Part shown: one piece after another, positions 45,896 to 56,784 of the stretch
Layout: each line of letters begins with the position of its first letter
How positions within the stretch are numbered: the stretch's first letter is position 1
Origin: Hyaloperonospora brassicae
Lineage: Eukaryota > Oomycota > Peronosporomycetes > Peronosporales > Peronosporaceae
Assembly (NCBI GenBank): GCA_947650285.1
Contig: CANTFL010000568.1
Span: 62,001-126,000, forward strand
DNA length: 64,000 nt
Direction of reading: 5' to 3'
Notes under the pieces: model-generated
Database searches by the model: none
Told to the model about the DNA's origin: nothing
Seen by the model: the letters and a program-made list of their open reading frames with translations, nothing else
Position numbers and translations under genes: made by a program

Positions 45896-46945
45896 AAGAT
45901 CAAGAAGATTTGTAAGTCAAGTATTGAGCATACGTCTATTTTGTTCTGAAAAACAGTAAGATTTGCCACTGCTTGCTGCCACTTCATATACCTTTTGCTT
46001 TGGCAATCTATGATGCTGCCTCGCGCTGAGGCTAGTATCAATTTTTAATTTTGTAGGCTCCCAATTAACTATAGGTTGGTGAAACTGAAGTCGAACGATT
46101 TAACAGGTCTTTTCACGTGCTTCTCGTCCGGCATTATACATTCATGATTCGCTTCTGTTCTATGATGAGTATGCGTTCAATTTCAGGGAACCGTTTCAAG
46201 AGCAGATGAGCGATTTAAAACAGCGTCAAGATAGCCTAATGTAGAGACGGTGGTAAAAAGTCGGAAGGGGAGTTGTAGCTATGGCAGCGAAACCGACGGA
46301 TCAGAGCTGTATGGCGTCATCAAGGTTATTGAGATCGCTAATCAAGCGACAACTCGTTCGAATTTATCTGGTAGTCTCTCCTTCGGGACCATGGCGATAT
46401 GCTCGAGGTAATGTCTTTTCCATCATCTGTCGGTGTCCTAGGTTCCGTGTTGCACAGGTATTTACGTCTTGCTATTAAAATATAAGGTCCTTCCGTAGCA
46501 AAGATATCGTATGCCCGAACGTGTTGCTGTAGCACGCGCGTCAACGCTAGAATAGAAGAACATGTACATTGTTTGGCTTGGCAAGTAGCCACTACCTTTT
46601 CGGTACTAGTGTGAAGCTCTCGTCAATTGTTACAGTGATTGTGAGAGTGATGGGTCATGATCCAACTTGTTTAAGTCACTGCTTAAATTGGAAGCTTTTC
46701 ACTTGTGCGTTTACGATCTTAGTGTTGTAGAGCACGTACCTTGGGGCGTACTTAGTCTAATTTCTCTCGAGTCATAGCGTGTAGCTTGTCTGCAAATCGT
46801 CCTTGTCGATCAGTATAATGATGTCGTGGGCAGCATCGTCAACGTTAGCAGCAGCATGTATCGCGAGAGAGGAAAATTACCTATACACATTACGACGCAC
46901 ACCTTAACATTTTTAAACGTTAACCTCTACCTATCTGGATGAACC
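45896..46945. other. Unassigned flank of element B
   Basis: No gene or repeat is recognised. The last five bases before B (TTAAT, 46946-46950) are its target duplication. Confidence 0.4.
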
Positions 46946-46950
46946 TTAAT

Positions 46951-47339
46951 TGTAACGGGGCAGCCCGTTACATGATATTGTCACTTAAGGAAAGTGACAA
47001 TAAAAGAATATAAGATGGATATTCTTTAAACAATATCACCAAAGTGGTGATATTGAAGGGTCGACCAAAGGGTCTGTTCATTGGTTGATATCGTGATGAT
47101 ATCAACCCACCAATCGCCGCAAGACGCGCGCAATGAGTGGTGACGAGACGTCACCATACATGCAGTTATATTAGTATAATTGAATTAAGTCAAACGAAGA
47201 GACAGTAGTTTAAAGACTTAATTTATTAATATAACAGTTCTACTTTTACCCTACCTACGCTTCCTCGCTCGCCACGTGTACGTCCGTCGGGGCACCCAAA
47301 TCCCTTGCGTTAAGTTACGCAAGGGTGTGCCCCGTTACA
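46951..47339 (+). repeat. 5' LTR of element B
   Basis: TGTAACGGGG to CCCCGTTACA. Its stems match those of A, with compensatory changes (for example ATATCACCA/TGGTGATAT at 47033-47053 against ATATCACCG/CGGTGATAT in A). Confidence 0.97.
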
Positions 47340-47341
47340 CC

Positions 47342-47350
47342 TGGTAGCAC
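47342..47350 (+). other. Primer binding site of element B
   Basis: TGGTAGCAC lies two bases after the LTR. Confidence 0.6.
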
Positions 47351-47383
47351 TTTGTAGTCCTTCCAAGGACCACATCATCCAAC

Positions 47384-48539
47384 ATGAACATGTTGGATGA
47401 AGAAGACACCTTTCACGCCACGCGTGAAGGGTTTACCCATTTGAGTGACATCGAATGGGGTGCGGTAGAACGAATGAGTTCTACCGTAGGCGAACTCGTC
47501 GTCAGCACCATGTTGGAGTCTCTAGACAGAGACCAATAACATGCTGCTATCGCCAAGTTCATTCACAATGAACTTGCTCTCGAGAGGGAGAAAGTAGCCT
47601 TGCTTCACCAGCAAGGCTCTCAACAGGCCGAGCAGTTGAGAGAACTCGGTGCTCAACAGACGGAGCTGTTGAGACAGCAGCAATTCCATGCTGCTGTGGG
47701 CGGGACGGCGCATGCGCGTCGTCCCGAAGTGATGAAAGTCGACATCTCCAAGTACAGTGGAGTCCCAGAGGACTCCCTGTTACTATGGTTTGTCGAACTC
47801 GACAGAGCCCTAAGGGCTCGTCGCGTCGAGGATGAGCAAATGAAACTCACATTTGCTCAGACCCACTTGGCAGGGCGTGCCAAAACTTGGTCCCTGGGAC
47901 TCGAGAGTAGCGACCCAAACGTGTTTAGGTCGCTAGATGACTTCAAGTCCCGGCTCAGACAAACGTTTGAGCCGCCACGTGCTGAGTTCAGGGCTCGTTC
48001 AGAGCTCCTGAAACTCAAGCAGGGTAAGCGTGATGTGCACGCTTACGCACAACATATACGACTCCTTGCGAGTAGTATAACTGCAAACCCAGTTCATGAA
48101 CACACGTTGATTACGGTGTTCATGCAAGGAGCTCGCAGAAGGGCCCGTCAGGAGCCACCTGTTCCGCCTTGAGCTGAATACGCTTGAAGAAGCGATATCA
48201 GCCGCGGAACAGGAAGACTTTAGCATGAGACAGGCTCATGCTAGCTCAAACTCTTACCGTCCACCGAGACGACAAGAGATCGGAGGTCCAGAACCAATGG
48301 ACCTCTGTTATGTTGAGAGCGAGAGACCTCGCTCTACAAGCAACAAGCGATTGCAGAGGTGCAATCGCTGTCAGAAGTTAGGGCACTACGCATACGAGTG
48401 TAGTGCTCCACGCCCAGTACCAAACAGTACTGAGCGAAATGGACGACCATTCGCCAGAAAGGGCAATGGGCGTGGGTCCAGCGCTGTTGCGAAGCCGCAA
48501 CAGCGAGACGGGCCATCAAAAAATGGTCGGGGTCAGTAG
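47384..48539 (+). pseudogene. Gag of element B, two private lesions
   Basis: It opens at ATG 47384 within an 11-bp hairpin. TAA at 47537-47539 replaces the CAA codon of A. Frame continues at 47600-48140 through the capsid region (VFRSLDDFKSRLRQTFEPPR), then one inserted base near 48131 shifts it. The last part (48225-48539) carries MRQAHASSNSYRPPRR and the intact CX2CX4HX4C knuckle CNRCQKLGHYAYEC. Gag ends at TAG 48537-48539, inside the frameshift stem-loop. Where B is broken A is intact and vice versa, so an undamaged relative must have supplied Gag. Confidence 0.85.
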
Positions 48540-48558
48540 GGGCGGAGCGCCCTACTGA
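48518..48558 (+). promoter_or_regulatory. Candidate -1 ribosomal frameshift signal between gag and pro
   Basis: The heptamer A-AAA-AAT (48518-48524) lies in gag phase exactly as X-XXY-YYZ. After an 8-base spacer (48525-48532), a perfect 9-bp stem TCAGTAGGG/CCCTACTGA (48533-48541 with 48550-48558) closes an 8-base loop. Slipping one base back leads directly into the open protease frame; not slipping ends at TAG 48537. In A one A is missing, which destroys the heptamer. Heptamer, phase and spacing are as in known -1 sites; function is inferred. Confidence 0.65.
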
Positions 48559-51500
48559 TCCAGCAACCTCAAGAGAATTTGCAAACCTCTTGACGAAAGT
48601 TGCTCCAGATACACAATCATTGTGTGTCTCTGCACCTGGTGATGACGTTTCGCTCATCACCTTGAAGTTGGAAGCGACAAATGACTTGTCGCTTCGTGCC
48701 CTAGTAGACTGTGGGGCGTCGAACAACTTTGTTCGTCGCCAGTCACTAGAGGGTCGTAGGCTCAAGTTCGTTGAGCGCGACATTCCCCTCACAAGGATGA
48801 CGGTGCGCCTTGCAACAGGCGCATCGATAACCGTTGAGAAACGTGTGTTCTGAATCCACTACACGTTAGAGGGCGAACAGTACGATGATGATTTCATCGT
48901 ACTGGATCTGGATGACAAATTTGATGTCATCCTGGGATTACCTTGGCTCAGAAGGTACGAGCCAAGAGTGAGCTGGCAGCATCGATCCGTGAAGATGCCT
49001 GCCGCTTGTTCATCACATCGCCATCTGATGAACATCTTGGAGCGTCCACAAGCGTGTGGACGTACTGCGAGTGAGTGCGATGGCCTCACTTGCGGTACGG
49101 TCGTTAGCATGACTGCACAAGATCACAGTGTAGTTGATCACTACACTGTGGAGCAAGCTCCCGGCGACTGTACAGAAGTACAGGCGGCGCCGAAGGTCCA
49201 CCACTCGAATAAGTCGAGTGGACCGGGACATGGATGCATGCCTAGCGGGCAGCATCTTAGAAGAAAGAAATCTGTTGCCCCCAAGGGGCAACATGAAAAT
49301 CCTAGGTCGACTGGAGAGTCGACCGTAGAGGATCGGTTCCTGACTGTGGTTGCACAGCCACAGTCGGAAGACGTCGAGGGAATAAGTCCCCACGTACTTG
49401 AGGAAGGAGTTCCTCAAGAGTTGCTTGCTGAGGGATCAGGCCCTCAGCAACCTGTGGAAGCAAGATCCCAGGAAGAAACCGAGACGTTGAACGTCTTGGT
49501 TGATGACGGATCAAGCGTAGGCGCTTATACGCTTGATCTGATTGTGCCTCCGAAGTTGACTTCGGAGATAACTCAGTTGCCAACGCTAGAACCGAAACGG
49601 TTCTTGCGTGATCTGCGTAGTGGCAAAGTCAAGCAGATCTGCGTACTCGTCACAGAGGACGAGTATGTGACTGACATTCGGTCGGCAACAGTATTTGCTG
49701 AGAACGAACGGGTTCTCAGCAGCTCATCGATGGACGAAAGTGTCCTCGATGAGAAGACTCGTATTGAGCGATACGCGTCCCAATCCTGGGAGTCACTTCA
49801 GGCAAATCCTTTGTATAAGGATTTGATCGAATTCAGGGATGTGTTCCCTGAATCCGTACCTTGCGAGTTGCCTAAGGAAAAAGGCACTCGACACGAGATC
49901 GAGCTCAAACCGGGCTCGAAGTACTGTGTCATGAAGCAGTGGCCACTGCCTCGTGAACAAGTGATAGCGATCGACAAGTTCTTTGCCGATCGCTTAGCAG
50001 CAGGCCATGTGAGGGAATCAACATCCCCTCACAGCTCTCCGACCTTCTGTGTGCGAAAGGCCACAGGAGGGTGGCGGATAGTGCACGCATTCAACAAATT
50101 GAATGCTGCAACGGTACCGGCTCAGACGCCGATACCGAGGAAGGACGTAATCATAGATGGTATGTCAAAGAGTACCATCTTTTCGTCCATGGATCTGATG
50201 GATGGATTCTATCAGATCCTGATGCGTGAACGGGACGTCCCGTTCACAGCAGTGAGTACCCCCAGCGGGATGCTGTGGGAGTGGCTAGTGATGCCACAGG
50301 GGATGAGTAATGCCCCTGCAACATTCAACAGATGTGTAACAAATCTGTTGAGACCGGTGCGAGACTTCGCACCGAGTTACTTCGACGATGTGTTCGTCCA
50401 TAGCCGGGCTATGGACGGGAAGACGGACGTTGAAGTTCACAGAACTCACGTTCGTCAGGTTCTTCAACTTATGCGCAAGCATAAGTTGTACGCCAACCTC
50501 AAGAAGTGTATATTCGCGGCTAGCGAAATACCACTTCTTGGGTGCATCGTGGGGAAACACGGCGTACGCCCTGATCCCGAAAAGATCAAGGCGATCACCG
50601 ACTGGCCAGTGCCAGTCGATGTCAAGGGACTTCGAAAGTTCCTTGGTCTTGCGGCGTACTTGCACAAGTACTCGCGCAACTACGCCGAGATGACGGTACA
50701 TCTTTCTTGCTTGCTCAAGAAAAATGTCAAGTGGTCATGGAACGCTGAGTGCCAGCGTTCCTTTGAAGGTATCAAGCAAAGCTTGATGCAATCGCCGATC
50801 TTGGCGATTGCAGATCAGGACAGACCATTTCATGTGGTCTGTGACGCCAGCGATTTCGCAATCGGCTGTGCGTTAATGCAGTTCGATGCAGATGGCGCGG
50901 AGCGCGTCATCTGTTATCAATCGCGTCAGCTGCAAGCAGCTGAGCGTAATTACCCAGTGCATGACAAGGAACTCCTTGCCATGAAATACGCACTGGCTAA
51001 ATTTCGCGTCTATCTCTTGGGAGATAGACCGTTTGTTGTCTACACGGACCATGCGTCATTACGCACGGCCGTAAACAGCCCACACCTCTCGCAAAGAATG
51101 GCGAGGTGGCTGTCTTTCTTCGCGGAGTATAACTTCTCCGTGGAGTATAAACCAGGACGACTAAACGTCGTCGCGGATGCTCTTTCGCACCGGCCCGATT
51201 TCGAGCCGGACGCGCAATCCAACAGTGAGGATAAGCCCACTGTTGCGACACTGTCAGTCAGTGTCCCGTCGTCAAGTTTACTTGACGACGTACGAAAGGC
51301 ATACGCGGAAGATAAGGATCTTCTGCGATTGATGGATCATCTGGTGAATCCATCCAGTAAATCCATGAGGGATTTACCGGCTTTGTACCGATCCTCATCG
51401 GATCGGTATAGTACACGCAACGGATTGCTGTACTATACAGCTGTTGCCGACGACACGCCTCGTGTCGTCGTACCCGCTCATCATGATTTGCGATTGCGCA

Positions 51501-52453
51501 TCATGTATGAGTGTCACGATGCCCCAACAAGTGGCCATCGTGGTAGAGAAAAGACTTACCTCACGGTAAGTCGTGACTTTTACTGGCCACGCCATTATCA
51601 GTTTGTACGCAAGTATATACATGCTTGCGAGGTTTGTCAACGGGTGAAGCCTAGTCCTTCATCCCGTGCACCATTACAGCCTCTACCGGTCCCGGCAGAG
51701 TGCTGGCAGTCCGTTTCAATGGACTTCGTCTTCGGGTTTCCCGAAGACGCTCACAAGAATAATGGTATTCTTGTGTTTGTGGACCGATTCAGCAAGATGG
51801 CCCATCTTGCTGCTGTCCCTAAGTCAATCAAGGCTCAAGGTTGTGCTCGTGTCTTTCTAGACACGGTCTTTAGACTCCACGGGTTACCCCGTGAACTCGT
51901 ATCCGACCGTGACCCTCGGTTCACGGCGGAATTTTGGCAAACCGTGTTCCGTACTCTCGGAACACGATTGAAGATGTCCACTTCTGACCATCCAGAAACA
52001 GATGGTCAGACGGAACGTGCGAACCGTGTCCTCGAAGAGATTCTTCGAGGATATGTCCACTCGTTTCCGAGTTGGAGCGAATTCCTACCCATGGTGGAAT
52101 TCGCCATCAATAATTCGGTGCATGCTTCAACACAGCACACACCGTTTTACGTGAATGGCCTACGCCATCCACGTGTGCCCACCCTTCTAGAGTGTGACTC
52201 TTGGATAAGGGGGGAGGGACTCGCTCGAGCAAAAACCGTTTTGGCTCTTGCTCATCACGTGTCGACGCAAACGTCGTCACGTATGATGCCGATGTCGATC
52301 AAGTCGACATCGATGAAGAAGATCATCTCAATAATAGCGAAGACGCTATTATTGATTCGGATGATGATGACGATGCTGGTATATTCAGCATCGTCAACGA
52401 TTATGCCAGCGAGGAAGAAGACAACCTCGCTGAAGAAGAGAGCAATCTCTTAG
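48524..52453 (+). CDS. Protease-RT-RNase H-integrase polyprotein of element B (one in-frame TGA)
   Basis: It is in the -1 phase relative to gag. Protease: LVDCGASNNFV (Asp site) and DVILGLPWLRR. A TGA at 48851-48853 lies between them, followed by 1,161 open codons from 48968. RT: GGWRIVHAFNKLN, SSMDLMDGFYQI (first Asp), LWEWLVMPQGMSNAPATF, SYFDDVFVHS (catalytic pair). RNase H: VVCDASDFAIG, HDKELLAMKYA, YTDHASL, VADALS (all four acidic residues). Integrase: HDAPTSGH with CEVC (zinc), VSMDFVFGF, VSDRDPRF and DGQTERANR (DDE). All catalytic residues are present. After about 52250 the correct reading moves to the -1 phase, so the last 60 codons of this frame are not integrase. Confidence 0.9.
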
Positions 52454-53433
52454 CAGTGCGCACGCAGCGCACTGCTAGACAAAACAAAGAGTCAGCAGAG
52501 AACTTCCTGCTGACTCGAGAAGCGGTAGTCCGTTTCGTTCAGGACTCCATCGCAAATGCGGTGGACCGTCAGAAACGGAACGCAGACAAGAATGGAAGAG
52601 CAAATGTTCTTTCATTTAAGGTTAATGACCTAGTACTACTGTCAACGGTAAACCTACCTGGACATGCAGTCACTAGTGTCGGCAGTAGTAAACTACTGCC
52701 GAAATACATTGGGCCATTTCGAGTGTTGCACCGCAAAGGCAATGCATACACGATCGAATTGCCACGTAAGATGCGCACGCATCCTAAGTTTTACGTGAAG
52801 AGGCTCAGGCCGTACTGTCAGTACGAGCCTTCTTCTTCCGATGAAGATAGCCCCCACGTTCAAGAACATCCATCAAGTTCTTGCTTTAGCGCTCCAGACG
52901 ATCCGTCTGGTCGCGCAGATAAGATACCTCGGAACTCAACCAAGATATCTCCCCGCGAGTTGTCGCCAGCTCGCCGAATAGGGAGCGGACATCCCGCTCG
53001 ACCTGAAGCTGCGCTGTGGCATAATCGGCGCGATCCCTCGCCCGATCAGCCCCGTGATCCTTGCGGTTCTTTTGCACGGTATCAGTCAAAGCGTAGCGCC
53101 GGTCGCGCTCGTGCTTCAAGTCATCGCGCAATTCATCGATTGCGCGATCCATCTCGTAAGGGTCGAGAAGATGAGCCGAATCATCTGGAGGAGGTCTTTT
53201 CTCCTCCACCACATCCTTTGGTGGATGCTCACGGTGATTAACGCTTTCTAGTGGAGCGTATCTTGAACCACCGTGACGATTCAGGATCAAGGACGAGCTA
53301 CCTCGTCCAGTGGCGGGGGTATCCACCCTCTTGGAACAGCTGGGAGCCCCGCTCTCAGCTGTTGATGGATGTAGAAGGTCTCGTCCGCCAGTATGACGAG
53401 ACTCATCCGATTGACCCTGTGGCCCATCGGTAA
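52201..53433 (+). CDS. Integrase C-terminal domain, linker and chromodomain of element B
   Basis: It lies in the -1 phase to the main pol frame. An acidic stretch (DVDQVDIDEEDHL, DSDDDDDAG) is followed by EAVVRFVQDSIANAVDRQ, VNDLVLLSTVNLPGH, KYIGPFRVLHRKG and LPRKMRTHPKFYVKRLRPY. The linker then runs to TAA 53239-53241. In the same phase the chromodomain starts at about 53251: VERILNHR, YLVQWRGYPPSWNSWEP. The TAA is shared with A. Readthrough, reinitiation or loss of the chromodomain are all possible. The linker overlaps the antisense coiled coil. Confidence 0.8.
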
Positions 53434-54408
53434 ACACGCGCCCTAGGCGCTTGTAGACCGATTGCGAGTTTGCAATCGCGTCACGCATCTCACTCGAGAG
53501 ATGTGCCCTTCCCCATGGCGAACTTAGGGAGTACACATCCCTATGTGCACGCTGCGAGTTGTCAACACAACTCGCACAAGGGTCTCCCCATGTGAGGCAA
53601 GGAATGCCTGCCTCACTCGATAAACAATGCAACCGGTACCTAGCACCGGTTGGCGTTCGCCGTTCGAACCTGAGGCGTGTTGCCTCAAGTTTCTTGAGCC
53701 ACCCTTCTCGTCCAAAATTCTTTACGTTTTGGACGAAAGCGTTCCACGCAGCCAAAAGCGATGTTTTGTCACGCTTTTGGTTGCTATTGTACCATCGATG
53801 TCTAAGGAAGACATCGAGATAAAAGTCTTCTTCAGCGCGAAAGTTCTTCGCGCTGGGACTCAAGCCGTGAAGCTCGGTTGCATCGAATAAGGGTATTCGA
53901 TGGTGTTGGCCTGTCTCGTGAGACAGGCTATTGATGAGTTGTTCGGGCAAACGACACGGCTTCAACTCATCACGCTTCACAGTGGTACCCTTGTCGGTAC
54001 CACGGCTCCCAGATTGACGACGGCTCGCGCCATCGTCATCACGCTCGTGCGAAGACGCACGAGCCGGCGGTAATGAGTAATACTCCTCACCACCCTGATC
54101 ATCGTCATCACTGCCGAACAGACTGTGATGCGAATCACGAGTCCGTTCGTTCGGCAGTGGCCTTGGCGAATACTGAGGCGTCGCCGGTGAGCGAGACGCC
54201 TCTGGAGCATTGCCCGAGTCAGACACGTCTGACTCGCCAGAGTAGATGACCTCCACATCGGGGTCATCGTGCGCACGCGGCGTGATACCGCGTGCACCTG
54301 CAGCACCTGTTGCTGCAGGCGAAGAAGGGGCAGCAGACGACGAAGCGTCTGCCGCAGAGGCTTGCACAGCACCAGGCTGTGTGGGCCTGAGTCACCTCGC
54401 ATAGACAT
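52886..54408 (-). CDS. Antisense frame of element B, convergent with pol
   Basis: The uninterrupted frame is 493 codons (54367-52886). The start homologous to A, ATG 54408, is one base out of phase because of a small deletion near the N-terminus, so a downstream start or frameshift is needed. Domains: acidic patch VEVIYSGESDVSDSG; low-complexity region; folded block with DVFLRHRWYNSNQKRDK and GREGWLKKLEATRLRF; Cys cluster C-x8-C-x6-C-x2-C; and a 90-residue charged coiled coil ending YLRDQTDRLER. It covers the integrase-chromodomain linker and the chromodomain on the other strand (about 550 bp overlap). The sense linker has an unnatural composition while the antisense reading is a clean helix, so the antisense protein is the likelier product of selection there. 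Not a known retroelement protein to my knowledge. Confidence 0.7.
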
Positions 54409-54526
54409 GTTAACTATGCGAGGTCAAGCGGAAAGTGAGTGGAACGGACCAAACAAGTGCTCCCTGTCCCAATGGTGGCCAACGGGTGGCCTCCATATTT
54501 CGATAGTCACACGGTGACTATCAGTT

Positions 54527-54538
54527 AAGGGGGGGTGA
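54527..54538 (+). other. Polypurine tract of element B
   Basis: AAGGGGGGGTGA directly precedes the 3' LTR. Confidence 0.75.
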
Positions 54539-54927
54539 TGTAACGGGGCAGCCCGTTACATGATATTGTCACTTAAGGAAAGTGACAATAAAAGAATATA
54601 AGATGGATATTCTTTAAACAATATCACCAAAGTGGTGATATTGAAGGGTCGACCAAAGGGTCTGTTCATTGGTTGATATCGTGATGATATCAACCCACCA
54701 ATCGCCGCAAGACGCGCGCAATGAGTGGTGACGAGACGTCACCATACATGCATTTATATTAGTATAATTGAATTAAGTCAAACGAAGAGACAGTAGTTTA
54801 AAGACTTAATTTATTAATATAACAGTTCTACTTTTACCCTACCTACGCTTCCTCGCTCGCCACGTGTACGTCCGTCGGGGCACCCAAATCCCTTGTGTTA
54901 AGTTACGCAAGGGTGTGCCCCGTTACA
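54539..54927 (+). repeat. 3' LTR of element B
   Basis: It differs from the 5' LTR at about two bases (54753 region T for G; 54897 region T for C). It is followed by TTAAT. Confidence 0.97.
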
Positions 54928-54932
54928 TTAAT

Positions 54933-55475
54933 AGCTGCTTGCTTACACCATGGCTGCACCTTCAAGGAGCAGCAACGGTTTCTACTGCTGTTTTATCTAT
55001 CTACGAATGCTAACATAGCCATCGGATTTGAGCGGCTATTCGATAACTAAAGGGCGACCAGCTTTAACCTCACTGCACTGAAGGCATCATCTTGGCTATG
55101 CTGCACTAAACAGGATCCCTTGTGCACGTATTTTGATGCGCTTGTCCGCAATGTATTCGCACCGTAGTTTAGTACAAGCAAAGTCTGCAGCATTGGATTA
55201 AGACACCGCATATAAAATCCCATTTACAGCCGTTGTGCAAGCCGTTTACTTGGTCCATCATTAAATGCGAGGGAGAAAAGACTGTGTTACTTGAGTATTT
55301 CAATTCGTGCCCAGAATGACAAAGGCGGTCTTAAAGCGTGCTTAAGTGTCAATACGACAGTTGACAGTTGGTCTTCATTGAGTACCACTTCGTACATGAT
55401 GGGTGTCTGCGAACAAAGAAGAATGTCATGATGTAAGCTCTTTTATGACATCGAACGATGTTAAAAAATGATATA
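54933..55475. other. Unassigned flank of element B
   Basis: No gene, LTR or tandem structure is recognised. Confidence 0.4.
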
Positions 55476-55830
55476 CGGCGGTGTACCGAATAATGGGGGC
55501 GGATTTCATACGGAAGGCTCTGTAATACCACAAAGAGGCCTGTATTACAGAGGTGTGTGTACAAAGCAAAGAATATGTATATTGCATTTTGTATGCATAA
55601 GTGTGCGGTGCCTAGTTGGGAAGGTTACGGTACTTAAAGAGGGGTCTCTATTTCAGGTGGGTGTGTACGTATCAAAAGGTGGGTGTGTACCAATAAATCT
55701 CCTATTTATATGGTATTTTGTATGTCACGGTGTGCAGTACCTAATTAGGGAGCCCCGGTACTTAAGAAGGGGTCTATATTTTAGGGGGGGGTACGAATAA
55801 AAGGTTGGGTGTTTACCTATAGATCTACAT
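55476..55830. repeat. Inverted copy of the GTGTGTAC-type repeat, two tandem subunits
   Basis: It matches 45645-45895 in reverse complement (TACAGAGGTGTGTGTACAAA). The second half repeats the first in diverged form (GGGGTCTCTATTTCAGGTGG against GGGGTCTATATTTTAGGGGG), giving a subunit of about 140 bp. Confidence 0.65.
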
Positions 55831-56199
55831 CCCCATTGGAGCTTACAGGCAATATTTCCAACGATTCCATTGATTCCTAGCGGCAAAGGCATATCATATA
55901 TCTTCATTTATTTCTTTTGGGAAGTATCTTTTTCCTGTCAGGCTGATACGGGTAACGAGGTGGGATGTTATCATCTGAAGCGCCAAAAAACGAATGATGG
56001 ATAAATATTTGTAATACTAGTGTTTATTAAGGTGATCCCCTTATATTAATTTGAAACTTATGTGCCAATTTTTATAATTCATTCTTATAGATAATAGGTA
56101 ATCAATATCACCAGAGAAGAGGTAATGGCAGCTGAATATTACCCCCGAGAATAATAATCTTGAATGCTCCACTTACTGGTTGGTGTACCGTGCACTACA
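55831..56199. other. Unassigned AT-rich sequence
   Basis: No recognisable feature. Confidence 0.4.
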
Positions 56200-56486
56200 G
56201 CAAAATTGATAACCAATAGCTGGTGGACGCGCGCAATGGGTGGTGAACAAGAAACCCACATAGGAGATTGTAGTTTAATATATTTATATTAAGACGAAGA
56301 TGGTTTAGTAAAGAAAATAACTATATTAAGTTCAATGCTACTTTTCCCCTTAAACAGAGCTTTCGATTTCTGTTTACTTCCTCCCGCTTCCTGACGTCAC
56401 ATGTGCGTCACGTCGAGAGTATCCAGCCCTGGGTTCAATTAACAAAAGGTCTTACCAGTCATCTCGTTAGAGCGTGCCCCGTTACA
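56200..56486 (+). repeat. Degenerate family-1-like LTR remnant
   Basis: GACGCGCGCAATGGGTGGTG resembles the LTR segment GACGCGCGCAATGAGTGGTG. It continues through TTTAATATATTTATATT, CTTCCTCCCGCTTCC-type sequence and ends GCGTGCCCCGTTACA like A and B LTRs. The left part is missing or unrecognisable. It is probably an old solo LTR. Confidence 0.7.
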
Positions 56487-56784
56487 TAGTGGGTCAATGC
56501 TGCCTAGTTAGCTGACATATGCTGGCGGATTGGTAAGCATCGACATCACCTACTATAACGGGGTAGATGTGTGTGGATGATGGGAGTGATCGATTGCAAC
56601 TTATATACTGACCTGATGCACTTGCCTCTGTCAGCTAAACAGATCAACGAATGAGATGGTTTCACCACGCCAACAAGAAGTGTTTCGTATGTTGTATAGA
56701 TATGATATATTGACAAACGACAATTATATAGGTCCAACTATCATCAATGTCCGGACCACTACCGTTGACGTCCGGACCCGTTGC

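Larger units (their letters stand above)
46951..54927 (+). mobile_element. Element B: family-1 chromodomain-type Ty3/gypsy retrotransposon, young
   Basis: It spans 7,977 bp. The 389-bp LTRs differ at only about two positions. The target duplication TTAAT is exact (46946-46950 and 54928-54932). The protein-coding region is more than 90% identical to A, but the LTRs are a distinct subfamily. Pol is a long open frame of 1,161 codons and the antisense frame is open for about 490 codons. Private lesions exist in gag. Confidence 0.97.
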
